A stretch of 50,354 nt of DNA, taken from Planobispora rosea. Lineage in GTDB: Bacteria > Actinomycetota > Actinomycetes > Streptosporangiales > Streptosporangiaceae. Positions 15,223 to 23,061 of the stretch are shown in pieces. The stretch spans positions 1 through 50,354 of the forward strand of contig NZ_BMQP01000055.1 in assembly GCF_014648175.1 (NCBI RefSeq), in the 5' to 3' direction. The position numbers were made by a program, and so were the translations under genes. The notes beneath the pieces were generated by a model that had not been told where the DNA came from, ran no database searches, and saw nothing but the letters and a program-made list of their open reading frames with translations. Position 1 is the first letter of the stretch. Every line of letters starts with the position of its first letter.

Positions 15223-16584
15223 GTGTTTCGGTGGAGAGCTGGCCTCCGTGGGACAGTCGCGGCCTCGGTCCTCGGTCTTACGGTTGGTTCCCTGGTCGTC
15301 CTGTCCAGCTCCCAGAGCCTTGCGGAGACCGACAACTATATTTCGGATTTCTACTGCGAACCGGATGGCACCGGGATGACTCCCACCGGGGCCAAGGTCT
15401 CGGTCACGGTTGCGATTCCGACGACGGTCTACGTCGGTAAACCGCTTGAGCTCAAGTGGACCCTGGGGAACTCCCCTTTCACGGCTCCTGGAAGTTTCGA
15501 TCCGAAGGCGCGCGTGATCGCCAGGGGCAGTGCCGGGATCTCCGACTACTGGAGCGGCGTGGGGACGCTCGACTCGATGGGCGAGCTTGTCGTGGACAAG
15601 GCATTGCAAGATGGCGCGCCCCTGGCGCTGCCGGCTCTGACTCCCGGCTCCTACGTCGTCGGCAAGGAAGGTGAAGTCAAGGTAACGCCCAGAAGCCTGA
15701 CGGTTCAGTTCCTTCCGCCTGAAACGGTTCCCCTGTACAACGACACTGTTAACGGTCAGCCGCACCCTGAGATGAACTATGGGGGCGATGGGTGGATCTA
15801 CGATGCCGATCGTAAAAGTGATGACGTCGCGAAGGATGTTCGCGCTACTGATGTCCTCGACGCATGGGTGGAGTTCTCATTTACCGGAACGGGCGTCGAA
15901 TATATCACTGAGCGTGATGACGACATGGGAGAAGTGGAGATAGTCCTCCATGAGACGGGTAAGCCCACTCCTGTCTTGCAGAAGGACAAGGTGGACGCAT
16001 CTAAGGAGGAAGACGGGGTGACTCCGGTCCCGGCCGATGTGAAGCGCACTCAGCAGACGCTCTGGTCGGTAAAGGGGCTGAAGTATGGAAATTACACGGT
16101 TGTTCTGAAGAACAAGTCGCCCAAGAAGTACATGATCGTTGATGCGTTCAGGGTGCTGCGCGAGCCCAAGCCGGAGCTCTACACGCACGTGCGCGACTTC
16201 AACGCGATATGCAAGCCCAGCGAGACCAAGACGGTCTCGGTGAAGGTGGAGAAGGAGCCTGCGGCGACTCCCACCAACACGACGGCCACGCCCAAGCCGA
16301 CTGTCACGGTGACCGCCACCCCCACCAACGGCACCGGCTCCGGGAGCACCTCCACGCCCAAGCCGACCGTCACCGTGACCGCGACCGTCACCCCCACCCG
16401 TGCCACGCCCACCAAGCCCCAGGTCACCAGGGTTCCCAAGGGCGGTGCCGACACCGGGACGGGGCCGGAGGAGCCGTCGGGGCTCCCGCTCGTCGGGGCC
16501 GGGGCGATGATGATCGCCGGTGGCGTGCTGGGCGGGGTGGCGCTCAGGCGGAGTCGCGCGGCGCACGCGCGCGGCCGGGGATAG
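15223..16584 (+). CDS. Sortase-anchored surface protein, jelly-roll-like module
   Basis: 453 residues from GTG 15223 (GGGAG about 8 bp upstream). A signal peptide (1-35, end SQSLA) precedes a beta-rich region with one early Cys (FYCEPDG). The middle (about 165-325: WIYDADRKSDD, WVEFSFTGTGVEY, LWSVKGLKYGNYTVVLKN, IVDAFRVL) has the layout of small jelly-roll carbohydrate-binding modules. A second Cys (AICKPS) could pair with the first. Then come a Thr/Pro stalk with repeated TPKPTVTVTAT, the signal VPKGGADTGTG (about 404-414), a hydrophobic helix and an RR-rich tail. This is wall-sorting architecture but not LPXTG. The gene body is AT-richer than its neighbours. A sortase gene follows after 16 bp. 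Confidence 0.82.
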   Translation: MFRWRAGLRGTVAASVLGLTVGSLVVLSSSQSLAETDNYISDFYCEPDGTGMTPTGAKVSVTVAIPTTVYVGKPLELKWTLGNSPFTAPGSFDPKARVIARGSAGISDYWSGVGTLDSMGELVVDKALQDGAPLALPALTPGSYVVGKEGEVKVTPRSLTVQFLPPETVPLYNDTVNGQPHPEMNYGGDGWIYDADRKSDDVAKDVRATDVLDAWVEFSFTGTGVEYITERDDDMGEVEIVLHETGKPTPVLQKDKVDASKEEDGVTPVPADVKRTQQTLWSVKGLKYGNYTVVLKNKSPKKYMIVDAFRVLREPKPELYTHVRDFNAICKPSETKTVSVKVEKEPAATPTNTTATPKPTVTVTATPTNGTGSGSTSTPKPTVTVTATVTPTRATPTKPQVTRVPKGGADTGTGPEEPSGLPLVGAGAMMIAGGVLGGVALRRSRAAHARGRG

Positions 16585-16600
16585 GCAGGAGCGTTCGGGG

Positions 16601-17527
16601 ATGTATCCAGGCTCTCCCTACGGCGGCACGCCGGACCCCTACCAGGGCCACCCCACCCCGCAGGGGCACGTCCCCGCGCCGGGAGGCAAGGGACGGGGCA
16701 GGGGCATACTGCTCCCGGCGCTGCTGGTGATCGGGTCGCTGGGCGGGGTCGGGCTGGTCATGGCGGGCCTGCTGACCTATTTCGCCCCGGCCGCCGAGGA
16801 GGAGGTCTACGGGCCTCCGGCCCCCGAGGCCGTCGCACAGGTCCAGCCGCAGCCGGTGCCGGGACAGGAGCAGGGACAGCCCGGGCAGCCCCAGCCGGTG
16901 AGCCCCGACCAGCAGCCGGCGCAGGTCCAGGAGCAGGAGCAGAACCCGGCGGCGCTGCCCGAGCAGGTCGGGCCGGGTGGGCTGGACGTGCCGCTGACGG
17001 CCGCCGCGCCCACCGCGCCGCCGCCGCTGCCCGTCGTGATGCCGCCGGAGCCGCTCAAGAGCACCGGCGTCAGCCCCCGGAAGATAGCCATCTCGAAGAT
17101 CGGCGTGTTGACCACGCTGATGCCCCTCGGGGTGGACGCCAAGCAGGCGATCCAGACTCCTCCGCTGAGCAAGCCGGGCCTGGCGGGCTGGTACCGGTAC
17201 GGTCCCGTCCCCGGGCAGCAGGGGCCCTCGGTCATCCTGGGGCACGTCAACGCCAACGGCAGGGCCGCCGTCTTCAGCCGCCTCCGCGAGCTCAGGCGCG
17301 GAGACAAGATCAAGGTGTCGCGGTCGGACGGGAAGATCGCGGAGTTCACCGTGGACGGGGTCGAGCAGGTCAGCAAGAAGGCCTTCCCGTCCAAGCGGGT
17401 CTACGGCAACACGGGCGAGGCCACCCTGCGCCTGATCACCTGTGGCGGTGTCTACAACCCCAAGACCCGCCACTACACCGACAACATCATCGTCTACGCC
17501 ACCCTCTCCGCCACCCGCCGCGCCTGA
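16601..17527 (+). CDS. Class F-type sortase (copy 1)
   Basis: 308 residues from ATG 16601, with AGGA upstream. A cytoplasmic Pro/Gly-rich head is followed by a membrane anchor (about 36-62), a long Gln/Pro linker (about 70-150) and a C-terminal sortase domain. Catalytic His215 (LGHVNANG) and Cys281 (ITCGGVYN) are spaced 66 residues apart, exactly as in the second sortase of the window; HYTDN-x(2)-VYA closes the domain. The presumed catalytic Arg is at Cys+9 (KTRHYTDN), not Cys+6. It is expected to cleave the preceding surface protein at its TG motif and attach it covalently to peptidoglycan. The gene pair suggests a dedicated substrate. Confidence 0.9.
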   Translation: MYPGSPYGGTPDPYQGHPTPQGHVPAPGGKGRGRGILLPALLVIGSLGGVGLVMAGLLTYFAPAAEEEVYGPPAPEAVAQVQPQPVPGQEQGQPGQPQPVSPDQQPAQVQEQEQNPAALPEQVGPGGLDVPLTAAAPTAPPPLPVVMPPEPLKSTGVSPRKIAISKIGVLTTLMPLGVDAKQAIQTPPLSKPGLAGWYRYGPVPGQQGPSVILGHVNANGRAAVFSRLRELRRGDKIKVSRSDGKIAEFTVDGVEQVSKKAFPSKRVYGNTGEATLRLITCGGVYNPKTRHYTDNIIVYATLSATRRA

Positions 17528-17611
17528 TATCCGCAGCCTCAGAACTCCCAGGCGAGGAGCAGGGCGATGAGGGAGCGGTCGCAGCCGGCCGGGTCCTCGG
17601 GGGCGGTATGC

Positions 17612-17649
17612 CGGGATCGGTGGGGAATAGCGGGATCGGTGGGGAATGG
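17612..17649. repeat. 19-bp tandem duplication upstream of the PLD gene
   Basis: CGGGATCGGTGGGGAATAG (17612-17630) and a copy with one mismatch (17631-17649), 28 bp before the phospholipase-like gene. It may lie in its promoter. Confidence 0.9.
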
Positions 17650-17677
17650 CGGTGCGGCAGCCGGGTAACCGTAGAAC

Positions 17678-19234
17678 GTGAGACTCGATGACTGGTTCCT
17701 CACGGAGGAGGAGCGGGACAACCCGTTCACCCGGCTCGGAGCCTGGACGACGGGCAATCTCGTCCGTCCTCTCATCCACGGTTCCGCTTACTTCGCCGAA
17801 CTCAAGGCCCGCGTGGACCGGCTCACGAAGAACGATCTGGTGCTGTTCGCCGACTGGCGCGGTGATCCCGACGAGCGGCTCACCGACGACGGCCCCGGCG
17901 TGGCGCAGGTGATGGCGCAGGCGGCGGACCGGGGAGCGCTGGTCAGGGGGCTCATCTGGCGCTCGCACCTGGACGCGCTGCGCTTCAGCTCCGAGGAGAA
18001 CCGGCACCTCGGTGAGGACATCGAGGCCACCGGCGGCCAGTGTCTGCTGGACACCCGGGTACGGCGTGGCGGATCGCACCACCAGAAATTCGTCATCATC
18101 CGCCACGACGAGAACTCCGCCGAGGACGTCGCCTTCGTCGGGGGCATCGACCTGTGCCACAGCCGCCGCGACGACGCCGAGCACCGGGGGGACCCGCAGA
18201 CCGTCTCCATGCCGAAGGCGTACGGCGACCGGCCGCCCTGGCACGACATCCAGGTCATGATCCAGGGACCGGCCGTGGCCGAGGTGGAGACGGTCTTCTG
18301 TGAACGCTGGGAGGACCCCGCCCCGGAGACCCGCCATCCGATCAAGCGGCTGCGCGACCACTTCGAGCGGATGGACGACGTGCCGCCGCTACCCAAACCG
18401 GGACCGCCTCCCGAGCCCGTGGGGACGCATGCCGTACAGCTCCTGCGGACCTATCCCTACCGGCGCAGCGCCTACCCGTTCGCGCCGCAGGGGGAGCGGA
18501 GCGTGGCCAGGGCCTACCACAAGGTGCTGCGGGCGGCGCGCTCGATCGTCTACCTGGAGGACCAGTACCTGTGGTCCACCGAGGTGATCGAGCCCTTCGC
18601 CGAGGCGCTGGAGCGGGAGCCGGAGCTCCGCATGATCATCGTGGTCCCGCGCCACCCCGACCAGGACGGCTGGCTCGCCGGGCCGGCCAGCCTGATCGGC
18701 AGGGCCGACGCGCTGGCCAGGCTCAAGCAGGCGGGCGGAGACCGGATCGCGGTCTACGACCTGGAGAACCACGCGGGTACGCCGGTGTACGTGCACGCCA
18801 AGATGTGCGTGGTGGACGACGTGTGGGCGGCGGTCGGATCGGACAACGTCAACCTGCGGTCGTGGACCTACGACTCCGAGCTGAGCTGCGCGGTGATCGA
18901 CGAGGAACCCGACCCGCGCCCGCCCGAAGGGGCCCGCAGGTACGCCCGGGAGCTGCGCCTCGCCCTGGCCGCCGAGCACCTGGACCGCGACCCCGCCGAT
19001 GTGGACGATCTATGCGATCCCGTGGCCGCCTTCGACGCGTTCGCCCGATCGGCGGACGCGCTCGAAGCCTGGCACCGGAGCGGGTGCCGGGGCGCGAGAC
19101 CGCCGGGACGGCTGCGCCCGCACCCGGCGCCCGAGCTGGGCCGGGTACGCAGGATGCTGGCGATGCCGCTGTACCGGCTCGCGGTGGACCCCGACGGACG
19201 GCCACCCGCCCTGCGGAGGTCGAAGAACTTCTGA
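17678..19234 (+). CDS. Phospholipase D-superfamily protein
   Basis: 518 residues. Two HKD motifs are intact: SHHQKFVII followed by an acidic/GGIDLC segment (about 130-165), and VHAKMCVVDD with GSDNVNLRSW (about 370-400). Both halves are needed for a PLD active site, which hydrolyses or transfers phosphodiester head groups. No signal peptide is seen, so it is probably cytosolic, membrane-associated or non-classically exported. GTG 17678 lacks a ribosome site, so translation may be leaderless. It could be a phospholipase, a cardiolipin synthase-like enzyme or another phosphodiesterase. The lack of membrane helices argues against a typical cardiolipin synthase. Confidence 0.9.
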   Translation: MRLDDWFLTEEERDNPFTRLGAWTTGNLVRPLIHGSAYFAELKARVDRLTKNDLVLFADWRGDPDERLTDDGPGVAQVMAQAADRGALVRGLIWRSHLDALRFSSEENRHLGEDIEATGGQCLLDTRVRRGGSHHQKFVIIRHDENSAEDVAFVGGIDLCHSRRDDAEHRGDPQTVSMPKAYGDRPPWHDIQVMIQGPAVAEVETVFCERWEDPAPETRHPIKRLRDHFERMDDVPPLPKPGPPPEPVGTHAVQLLRTYPYRRSAYPFAPQGERSVARAYHKVLRAARSIVYLEDQYLWSTEVIEPFAEALEREPELRMIIVVPRHPDQDGWLAGPASLIGRADALARLKQAGGDRIAVYDLENHAGTPVYVHAKMCVVDDVWAAVGSDNVNLRSWTYDSELSCAVIDEEPDPRPPEGARRYARELRLALAAEHLDRDPADVDDLCDPVAAFDAFARSADALEAWHRSGCRGARPPGRLRPHPAPELGRVRRMLAMPLYRLAVDPDGRPPALRRSKNF

Positions 19235-19268
19235 CTCCTCCCGGGCCGGTACGCCGGTACGGGAGGAG
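19235..19268. terminator. Bidirectional terminator
   Basis: A 9-bp stem CTCCTCCCG/CGGGAGGAG (19235-19243 with 19260-19268) lies between the convergent PLD and membrane protein genes. The loop contains two copies of GCCGGTAC. Confidence 0.6.
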
Positions 19269-19269
19269 G

Positions 19270-19710
19270 TCAGACGATCCGGCCGCCGCGCAGCCGCCAC
19301 TGGACGGAGACCACCCGCATCGGGCCGTTGGCGAACAGCCACTGGCCGACCCAGACGAACACGAACATGGTCGCGAACGTGGAGAAGGCGACCGGGCCGT
19401 CGACGCCGGGGATCAGCCCCTGCTCCAGCAGCACCCACATGAGCAGGCCCTCGGGGACGATCGTGACCAGGCCGAAGAGCGTCGGCCAGTCCTTGTCCCA
19501 GCGGAACTGCATCAGCAGGTGGTAGAGGAGCTCCCAGAACAGGCCCACGACGGCGACCGCGAGCAGGATCAGGTAGGCGGTGCCGTACGTGCGGGCCAGG
19601 GAACCGGTGGTGCCCGGCAGCACCGGCACGATCAGCGCCGTCAGGACCACGCCGACGGTGGCGAGCAGGAAGATCCGGGTCTGCAGGCGGCCGGCGAGGG
19701 TGGGGATCAC
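19270..19710 (-). CDS. Four-helix membrane protein of unknown function
   Basis: 146 residues with four hydrophobic helices (about 13-33, 43-68, 76-95, 103-125) and the conserved-looking loop YHLLMQFRWDKDWP. No named family is recognised. It is the last gene of a minus-strand group: it begins 25 bp after the FAD oxidoreductase stop, so co-transcription is very likely. It could be a membrane anchor or quinone-side partner for that enzyme, which is inference from position only. Confidence 0.75.
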   Translation of the reverse strand: MIPTLAGRLQTRIFLLATVGVVLTALIVPVLPGTTGSLARTYGTAYLILLAVAVVGLFWELLYHLLMQFRWDKDWPTLFGLVTIVPEGLLMWVLLEQGLIPGVDGPVAFSTFATMFVFVWVGQWLFANGPMRVVSVQWRLRGGRIV

Positions 19711-19735
19711 GGCGTGGGCTCCTCAGGGGGACGGC

Positions 19736-21262
19736 TCAGATGCGGCGGCCGGTGGCCCACTTGAGCCACTGGCTGATGGACCGGCCGGAGCCGAGCGGGG
19801 CGCAGAACCCGCGCCGGGCGAGGTCGGCGGCGATGTCGAGGGCGGCGGTCTGCATGCCCAGGAAGCTGTCCACCGCCGGGAAGTGGTTGCCGGCCACGGC
19901 CGCCCCGGAGGCGTACAGCGCGCCGTTTCCGCTGGCCGTACCGCTCACCTCGAAGCTCTCCTCGACCGTCAGGCGGCCCGCGCCGTTGCGCCGGGCGCCG
20001 CCGTGCTCCAGCAGGTCGGCCAGGACCCGGTGCTCGGGCATGTCGGCCTCCAGCCCGGTGCAGTCGATGATGAAGTCCGAGACGTGGTGGCCGGGAGTCC
20101 CGTCGCCGTGGCTGACGAAGCTGACCAGCCGCCCGTCCGGGGTCGGCTCGACCTTGTGCACGGTGGCCTGCATCGGGTGGTACCAGTCGCCCTGCCGGCC
20201 CGTGCGCATCTGCTCCTGCCAGCGGCGCAGCTTCGGCGTGGTGGTGCCGCCGACGGTCTTGTACAGCGCCGCGCGCTCGGCCCCCTCCAGGCGGCGGAAG
20301 CGCGCCTTCAGCTGGCCGCCGAAGGCGGACTTGGGGAAGGTGAACGCCTGGTAGGCCCAGCCGTCGCCGCCGTCGCGCCGCATCCACGGGCCGCGACCGT
20401 GCGGACCGGTCACGAACGCGCGGAACAGATGGATGATCCGGGTCTGCAGGCCGTGCCGCTCCCGGTCGTCCATCAGGCGCTGCAGCACCCGGGAGGCGAC
20501 GATGCCGGCGCCGCGCACCACCACCGTGCCCGGCCGCGTCTTGAGGAACTCGTACACGTGCTCGTGCGGCTCGTAGGCGTTGACGACGCGGTGGTAGTCG
20601 TTGTACGTCTCCCGGAACTGCTGCAGGTCCTCCAGGAACTTCAGGCCGGGATAGCCGACCGCCAGGTGCACGTACTGGGAGCGGAAGGCCACCCGCTTGG
20701 TCGGCGAGGAGCCCGGGGGCGGGGTCAGCAGGGTGAAGTAGCCGCCGCCGTCGCGCCGGCGGACCATGCGCACCTGCCCCTTGAGCAGCATGTCCCAGTA
20801 GGAGATGCGGTCGGCCTCCCGCTTGACCGTGGCGAAGACCGTCGCGGCCCGGGGGCTGAAGAAGTCGGTGAAGACCGGCTCGACCAGGACCTGCCAGAGC
20901 AGTTTGGGGGATTTGTCCTGCCAGGCCTCGTGCACGGCGTAGGAGGGGAAACCCCAGATGTTGTCGGGCCGGGCCCCGGCGTCGGAGCGGATGCGCTCCG
21001 CCGGTGGCAGCTGGGAGACGCGGGTGAGGTACTCCCAGGTCTGCCAGGGGGTGTCGCTGTTCGACAGCACCCGCATGGCCGAGGCCGGCACGCCGCAGAT
21101 CCGCAGCACGTCGAGCAGGGTGAAGGAACCGAATCCTCCGCCCACCGACACCAGCGGGACGTCGTACACCGGGATGCCCGCGTCCTGGAGCATCCGGTCG
21201 TGCCAGAACGGCGATCCGAGTAACTGGGGAGTGAGATCCTCGTGGCGTCGGGCATCTGGCAC
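19736..21262 (-). CDS. FAD/NAD(P)-binding oxidoreductase
   Basis: 508 residues if GTG 21262 is used (GGGGGAC six bases upstream); the open frame reaches 21376. An N-terminal dinucleotide fold, VPLVSVGGGFGSFTLLDVLR (about 35-54, GxGxxG with FAD), and a second one, TVVVRGAGIVASRVLQ (about 255-275, presumably NAD(P)H), give the two-Rossmann layout of flavin monooxygenase or disulfide-reductase-like proteins. The C-terminal ASGAAVAGNHFPAVDSFLGM block is the usual FAD-closing segment. No CxxxxC redox pair is visible. Substrate unknown. The later start is preferred because a 19-bp tandem repeat of non-codon length occupies 21285-21322. Confidence 0.78.
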   Translation of the reverse strand: MPDARRHEDLTPQLLGSPFWHDRMLQDAGIPVYDVPLVSVGGGFGSFTLLDVLRICGVPASAMRVLSNSDTPWQTWEYLTRVSQLPPAERIRSDAGARPDNIWGFPSYAVHEAWQDKSPKLLWQVLVEPVFTDFFSPRAATVFATVKREADRISYWDMLLKGQVRMVRRRDGGGYFTLLTPPPGSSPTKRVAFRSQYVHLAVGYPGLKFLEDLQQFRETYNDYHRVVNAYEPHEHVYEFLKTRPGTVVVRGAGIVASRVLQRLMDDRERHGLQTRIIHLFRAFVTGPHGRGPWMRRDGGDGWAYQAFTFPKSAFGGQLKARFRRLEGAERAALYKTVGGTTTPKLRRWQEQMRTGRQGDWYHPMQATVHKVEPTPDGRLVSFVSHGDGTPGHHVSDFIIDCTGLEADMPEHRVLADLLEHGGARRNGAGRLTVEESFEVSGTASGNGALYASGAAVAGNHFPAVDSFLGMQTAALDIAADLARRGFCAPLGSGRSISQWLKWATGRRI

Positions 21263-21284
21263 GTGACGTCCCCCGGATGGTACG

Positions 21285-21322
21285 GCTGTACGGCTCTGGG
21301 CGAGCTGTACGGTTCTGAGCGA
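21285..21322. promoter_or_regulatory. 19-bp tandem repeat before the oxidoreductase gene
   Basis: Copies 21285-21303 and 21304-21322 differ at two positions; each holds GCTGTACGG and ends GCGA. They lie 23-60 bp upstream of the GTG start on the minus strand. This is either a tandem operator or a duplication in the 5' leader. Confidence 0.5.
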
Positions 21323-21436
21323 ATCGCGGGTCACCTTATCCCAGATGAGGGGCATAAAGCGCGAATCGCCCACCAAGGATGGGAACGGTCCAATATTTCC
21401 CGGAGGGTCGGGAAAGCGAGCCGTACGGGAGCCGGA

Positions 21437-21856
21437 TCAGTCGCGGCAGAGCGCCTCGGCCACCAGTCCGGCGCCGATCCCGAGCAGCCAGACGTCCTTG
21501 GCCAGGGCCATGCCCTGGTGGGTGGGGCGCAGGCCGCCCTCCTCGCGCATGCCCGGCGTCTTGAGGTAGAGACCGAGCAGGCCGCCCGCGAAAGCCGTGA
21601 GCGCGGCGCCCGCCACCGCCGAGGGCACCAGGGGGACCACCAGCGCCACACCGAGGGCGATCTCCGCCCTGGACAGCAGCCGGACGAACTCCTCCGGTTC
21701 CATGTCCTTGAGGAAGGGATAGGTGCCCGCGGCCATCCCGTGGAGCTGTGCCGCGGTCTCCTTGTCGACGGAGGCCTTGGTCAGGCCCGAGTTCAGGATG
21801 AGCGCGCCGGCGGCCAGACGCGGCGGGAACTGGTGCAGGCGGGCCAGGAACCTCAT
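21437..21856 (-). CDS. DoxX-like membrane protein
   Basis: 139 residues. The N-terminal FLARLHQFPPRLAAGALILNSGLTK, a YPFL segment, LSRAEIALGVALVVPLVPS and two more hydrophobic helices give the four-helix DoxX/DoxD-like pattern. In Mycobacterium tuberculosis, DoxX takes part in a membrane oxidoreductase complex with superoxide dismutase and a thiosulfate sulfurtransferase; in archaea DoxD is part of a thiosulfate:quinone oxidoreductase. Here the next gene downstream on the same strand is an FAD oxidoreductase, so a membrane redox role is plausible. The ATG at 21856 follows TGAGGAAGC. It is separated from the next gene by 174 bp holding a tandem repeat. Confidence 0.78.
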   Translation of the reverse strand: MRFLARLHQFPPRLAAGALILNSGLTKASVDKETAAQLHGMAAGTYPFLKDMEPEEFVRLLSRAEIALGVALVVPLVPSAVAGAALTAFAGGLLGLYLKTPGMREEGGLRPTHQGMALAKDVWLLGIGAGLVAEALCRD

Positions 21857-22137
21857 GCTTCCTCACAGTGATCGGCGGGAACCGGTGGCCGGGCTTCTTC
21901 CCGGTCGTCCCCGCCGCCACTCCGGCGCTGATCGTTCCTTGAACCCGGGGAGGGGTTTTGCTGGGCGGTCACCCCTCCCACTCATGATCTATTGGGACAC
22001 AAGAGAATCTATGCCCCTTTTACCAACGGGTTCCCGCTTCGGGGCGAGGCTCCGTAAGATCTAGACGGACCGTGACCATTGGCTGGAATTGCGGGTAGTG
22101 TCCCCGCCGGTCAACCGCACTGAAATGGAGACAGACC
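21857..22137. other. Intergenic region between divergent operons
   Basis: No gene is visible. For the plus-strand surface-protein gene, a possible promoter is GTGACC (22072-22077), 18 bp, TAGTGT (22096-22101). The segment 21985-22020 is AT-richer than its surroundings. Confidence 0.35.
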
Positions 22138-23049
22138 GTGCTGAAGTCCAAGACGCGGCGGCGCGTCATGGCCAAGACGGCAGCCATCGGAGCGGTGGGT
22201 GCGGGACTTTTCTTCGGGGCTGTTCCTGCGCTCGCCTCCATGGTGGCGGCGCCCAAGCCGGTGACCTACGAGTGCCAGATCGGAGCGGCCGGGGGTCCGA
22301 CCGCCACCATGAAGTTCCAGATGGATCTGACCGGCCCGATCGATCCGACGCCGAGCTCCACGATCGTCGCGACCTGGAAGATCGGCCAGCCCGCGGCCTC
22401 GCCCAGCCTCACCGCGCCCTCGGCGTTCCCGACTCCGGGAAGACTCCTTGTCGAAGCAGATGTGGCAATCAGTGCCAGTCCCATGATCGTCCCCTCGGAG
22501 CTCCGCTCAGTCGCGGCGTCCGGAGCTCCTGCCACGATGAGCCAAGGTGCCATGCTCCAGCCGCCGAACCTACTGATCACGATGACCCCGACGGCACCCG
22601 GCGTCATCGCCGTGCAGCCGGACGGGTTCTCGCTCTATATGGCGCCAACGAATACGGCTGATCCTGAGGCCACGCTGTACGACTGCACGGTGGACCCGGC
22701 CGCGACGGCTGAGGCCGCGGCGGCGGCGCTGCGGATCACGGTGAAGCCGTCCACGGCGGCCACGGGGACCACGACGCCCACGACCACTCCGACCAGTCCG
22801 ACCTCGACGCCCACGACCGCCACCCCGTCGGTGAAGCCGACGATCACCGTTTTCGAGACCGTGACGGCGAGCCCCACGAGGAGCAGGACGGGCCAGATCG
22901 GCAGGACCCCCGGTGGCGGGGCCGCCACGGGCGGGGGCGGGGACGCGGGCCCCGACGCCCGGGTGATCATGCTTGCCGGTGCGCTGATGGTGGGCGGGGC
23001 CGCGATCGGCGGGCTGGCGCTGCGGCGCCGTACGGCCGCCCGAGGCTGA
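22138..23049 (+). CDS. Sortase-anchored surface protein (copy 2)
   Basis: 303 residues from GTG 22138 (GGAG nine bases before). Signal peptide (about 1-34, ending PALAS) and a compact beta-rich ectodomain (about 42-190) bounded by two cysteines, YECQIG and YDCTVDP, which probably form a disulfide closing the domain. Then follow a Thr/Pro/Ser stalk (about 205-250), the sorting signal TPGGGAATGGGG (from about 257), a hydrophobic helix VIMLAGALMVGGAAIGGLAL and the tail RRRTAARG. The ectodomain differs from that of the first surface protein, although both have a Cys at each end. The matching sortase gene starts 12 bp downstream, so they share an operon. Confidence 0.82.
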   Translation: MLKSKTRRRVMAKTAAIGAVGAGLFFGAVPALASMVAAPKPVTYECQIGAAGGPTATMKFQMDLTGPIDPTPSSTIVATWKIGQPAASPSLTAPSAFPTPGRLLVEADVAISASPMIVPSELRSVAASGAPATMSQGAMLQPPNLLITMTPTAPGVIAVQPDGFSLYMAPTNTADPEATLYDCTVDPAATAEAAAAALRITVKPSTAATGTTTPTTTPTSPTSTPTTATPSVKPTITVFETVTASPTRSRTGQIGRTPGGGAATGGGGDAGPDARVIMLAGALMVGGAAIGGLALRRRTAARG

Positions 23050-23061
23050 TCGGAGCCGGGG

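Noticed and set aside
16430..16584. SGLPLVGAG in the first surface protein as an LPXTG-like signal
   Set aside because: It lies inside the start of the hydrophobic segment and lacks T-G spacing. The upstream GGADTG matches the signal of the second surface protein.
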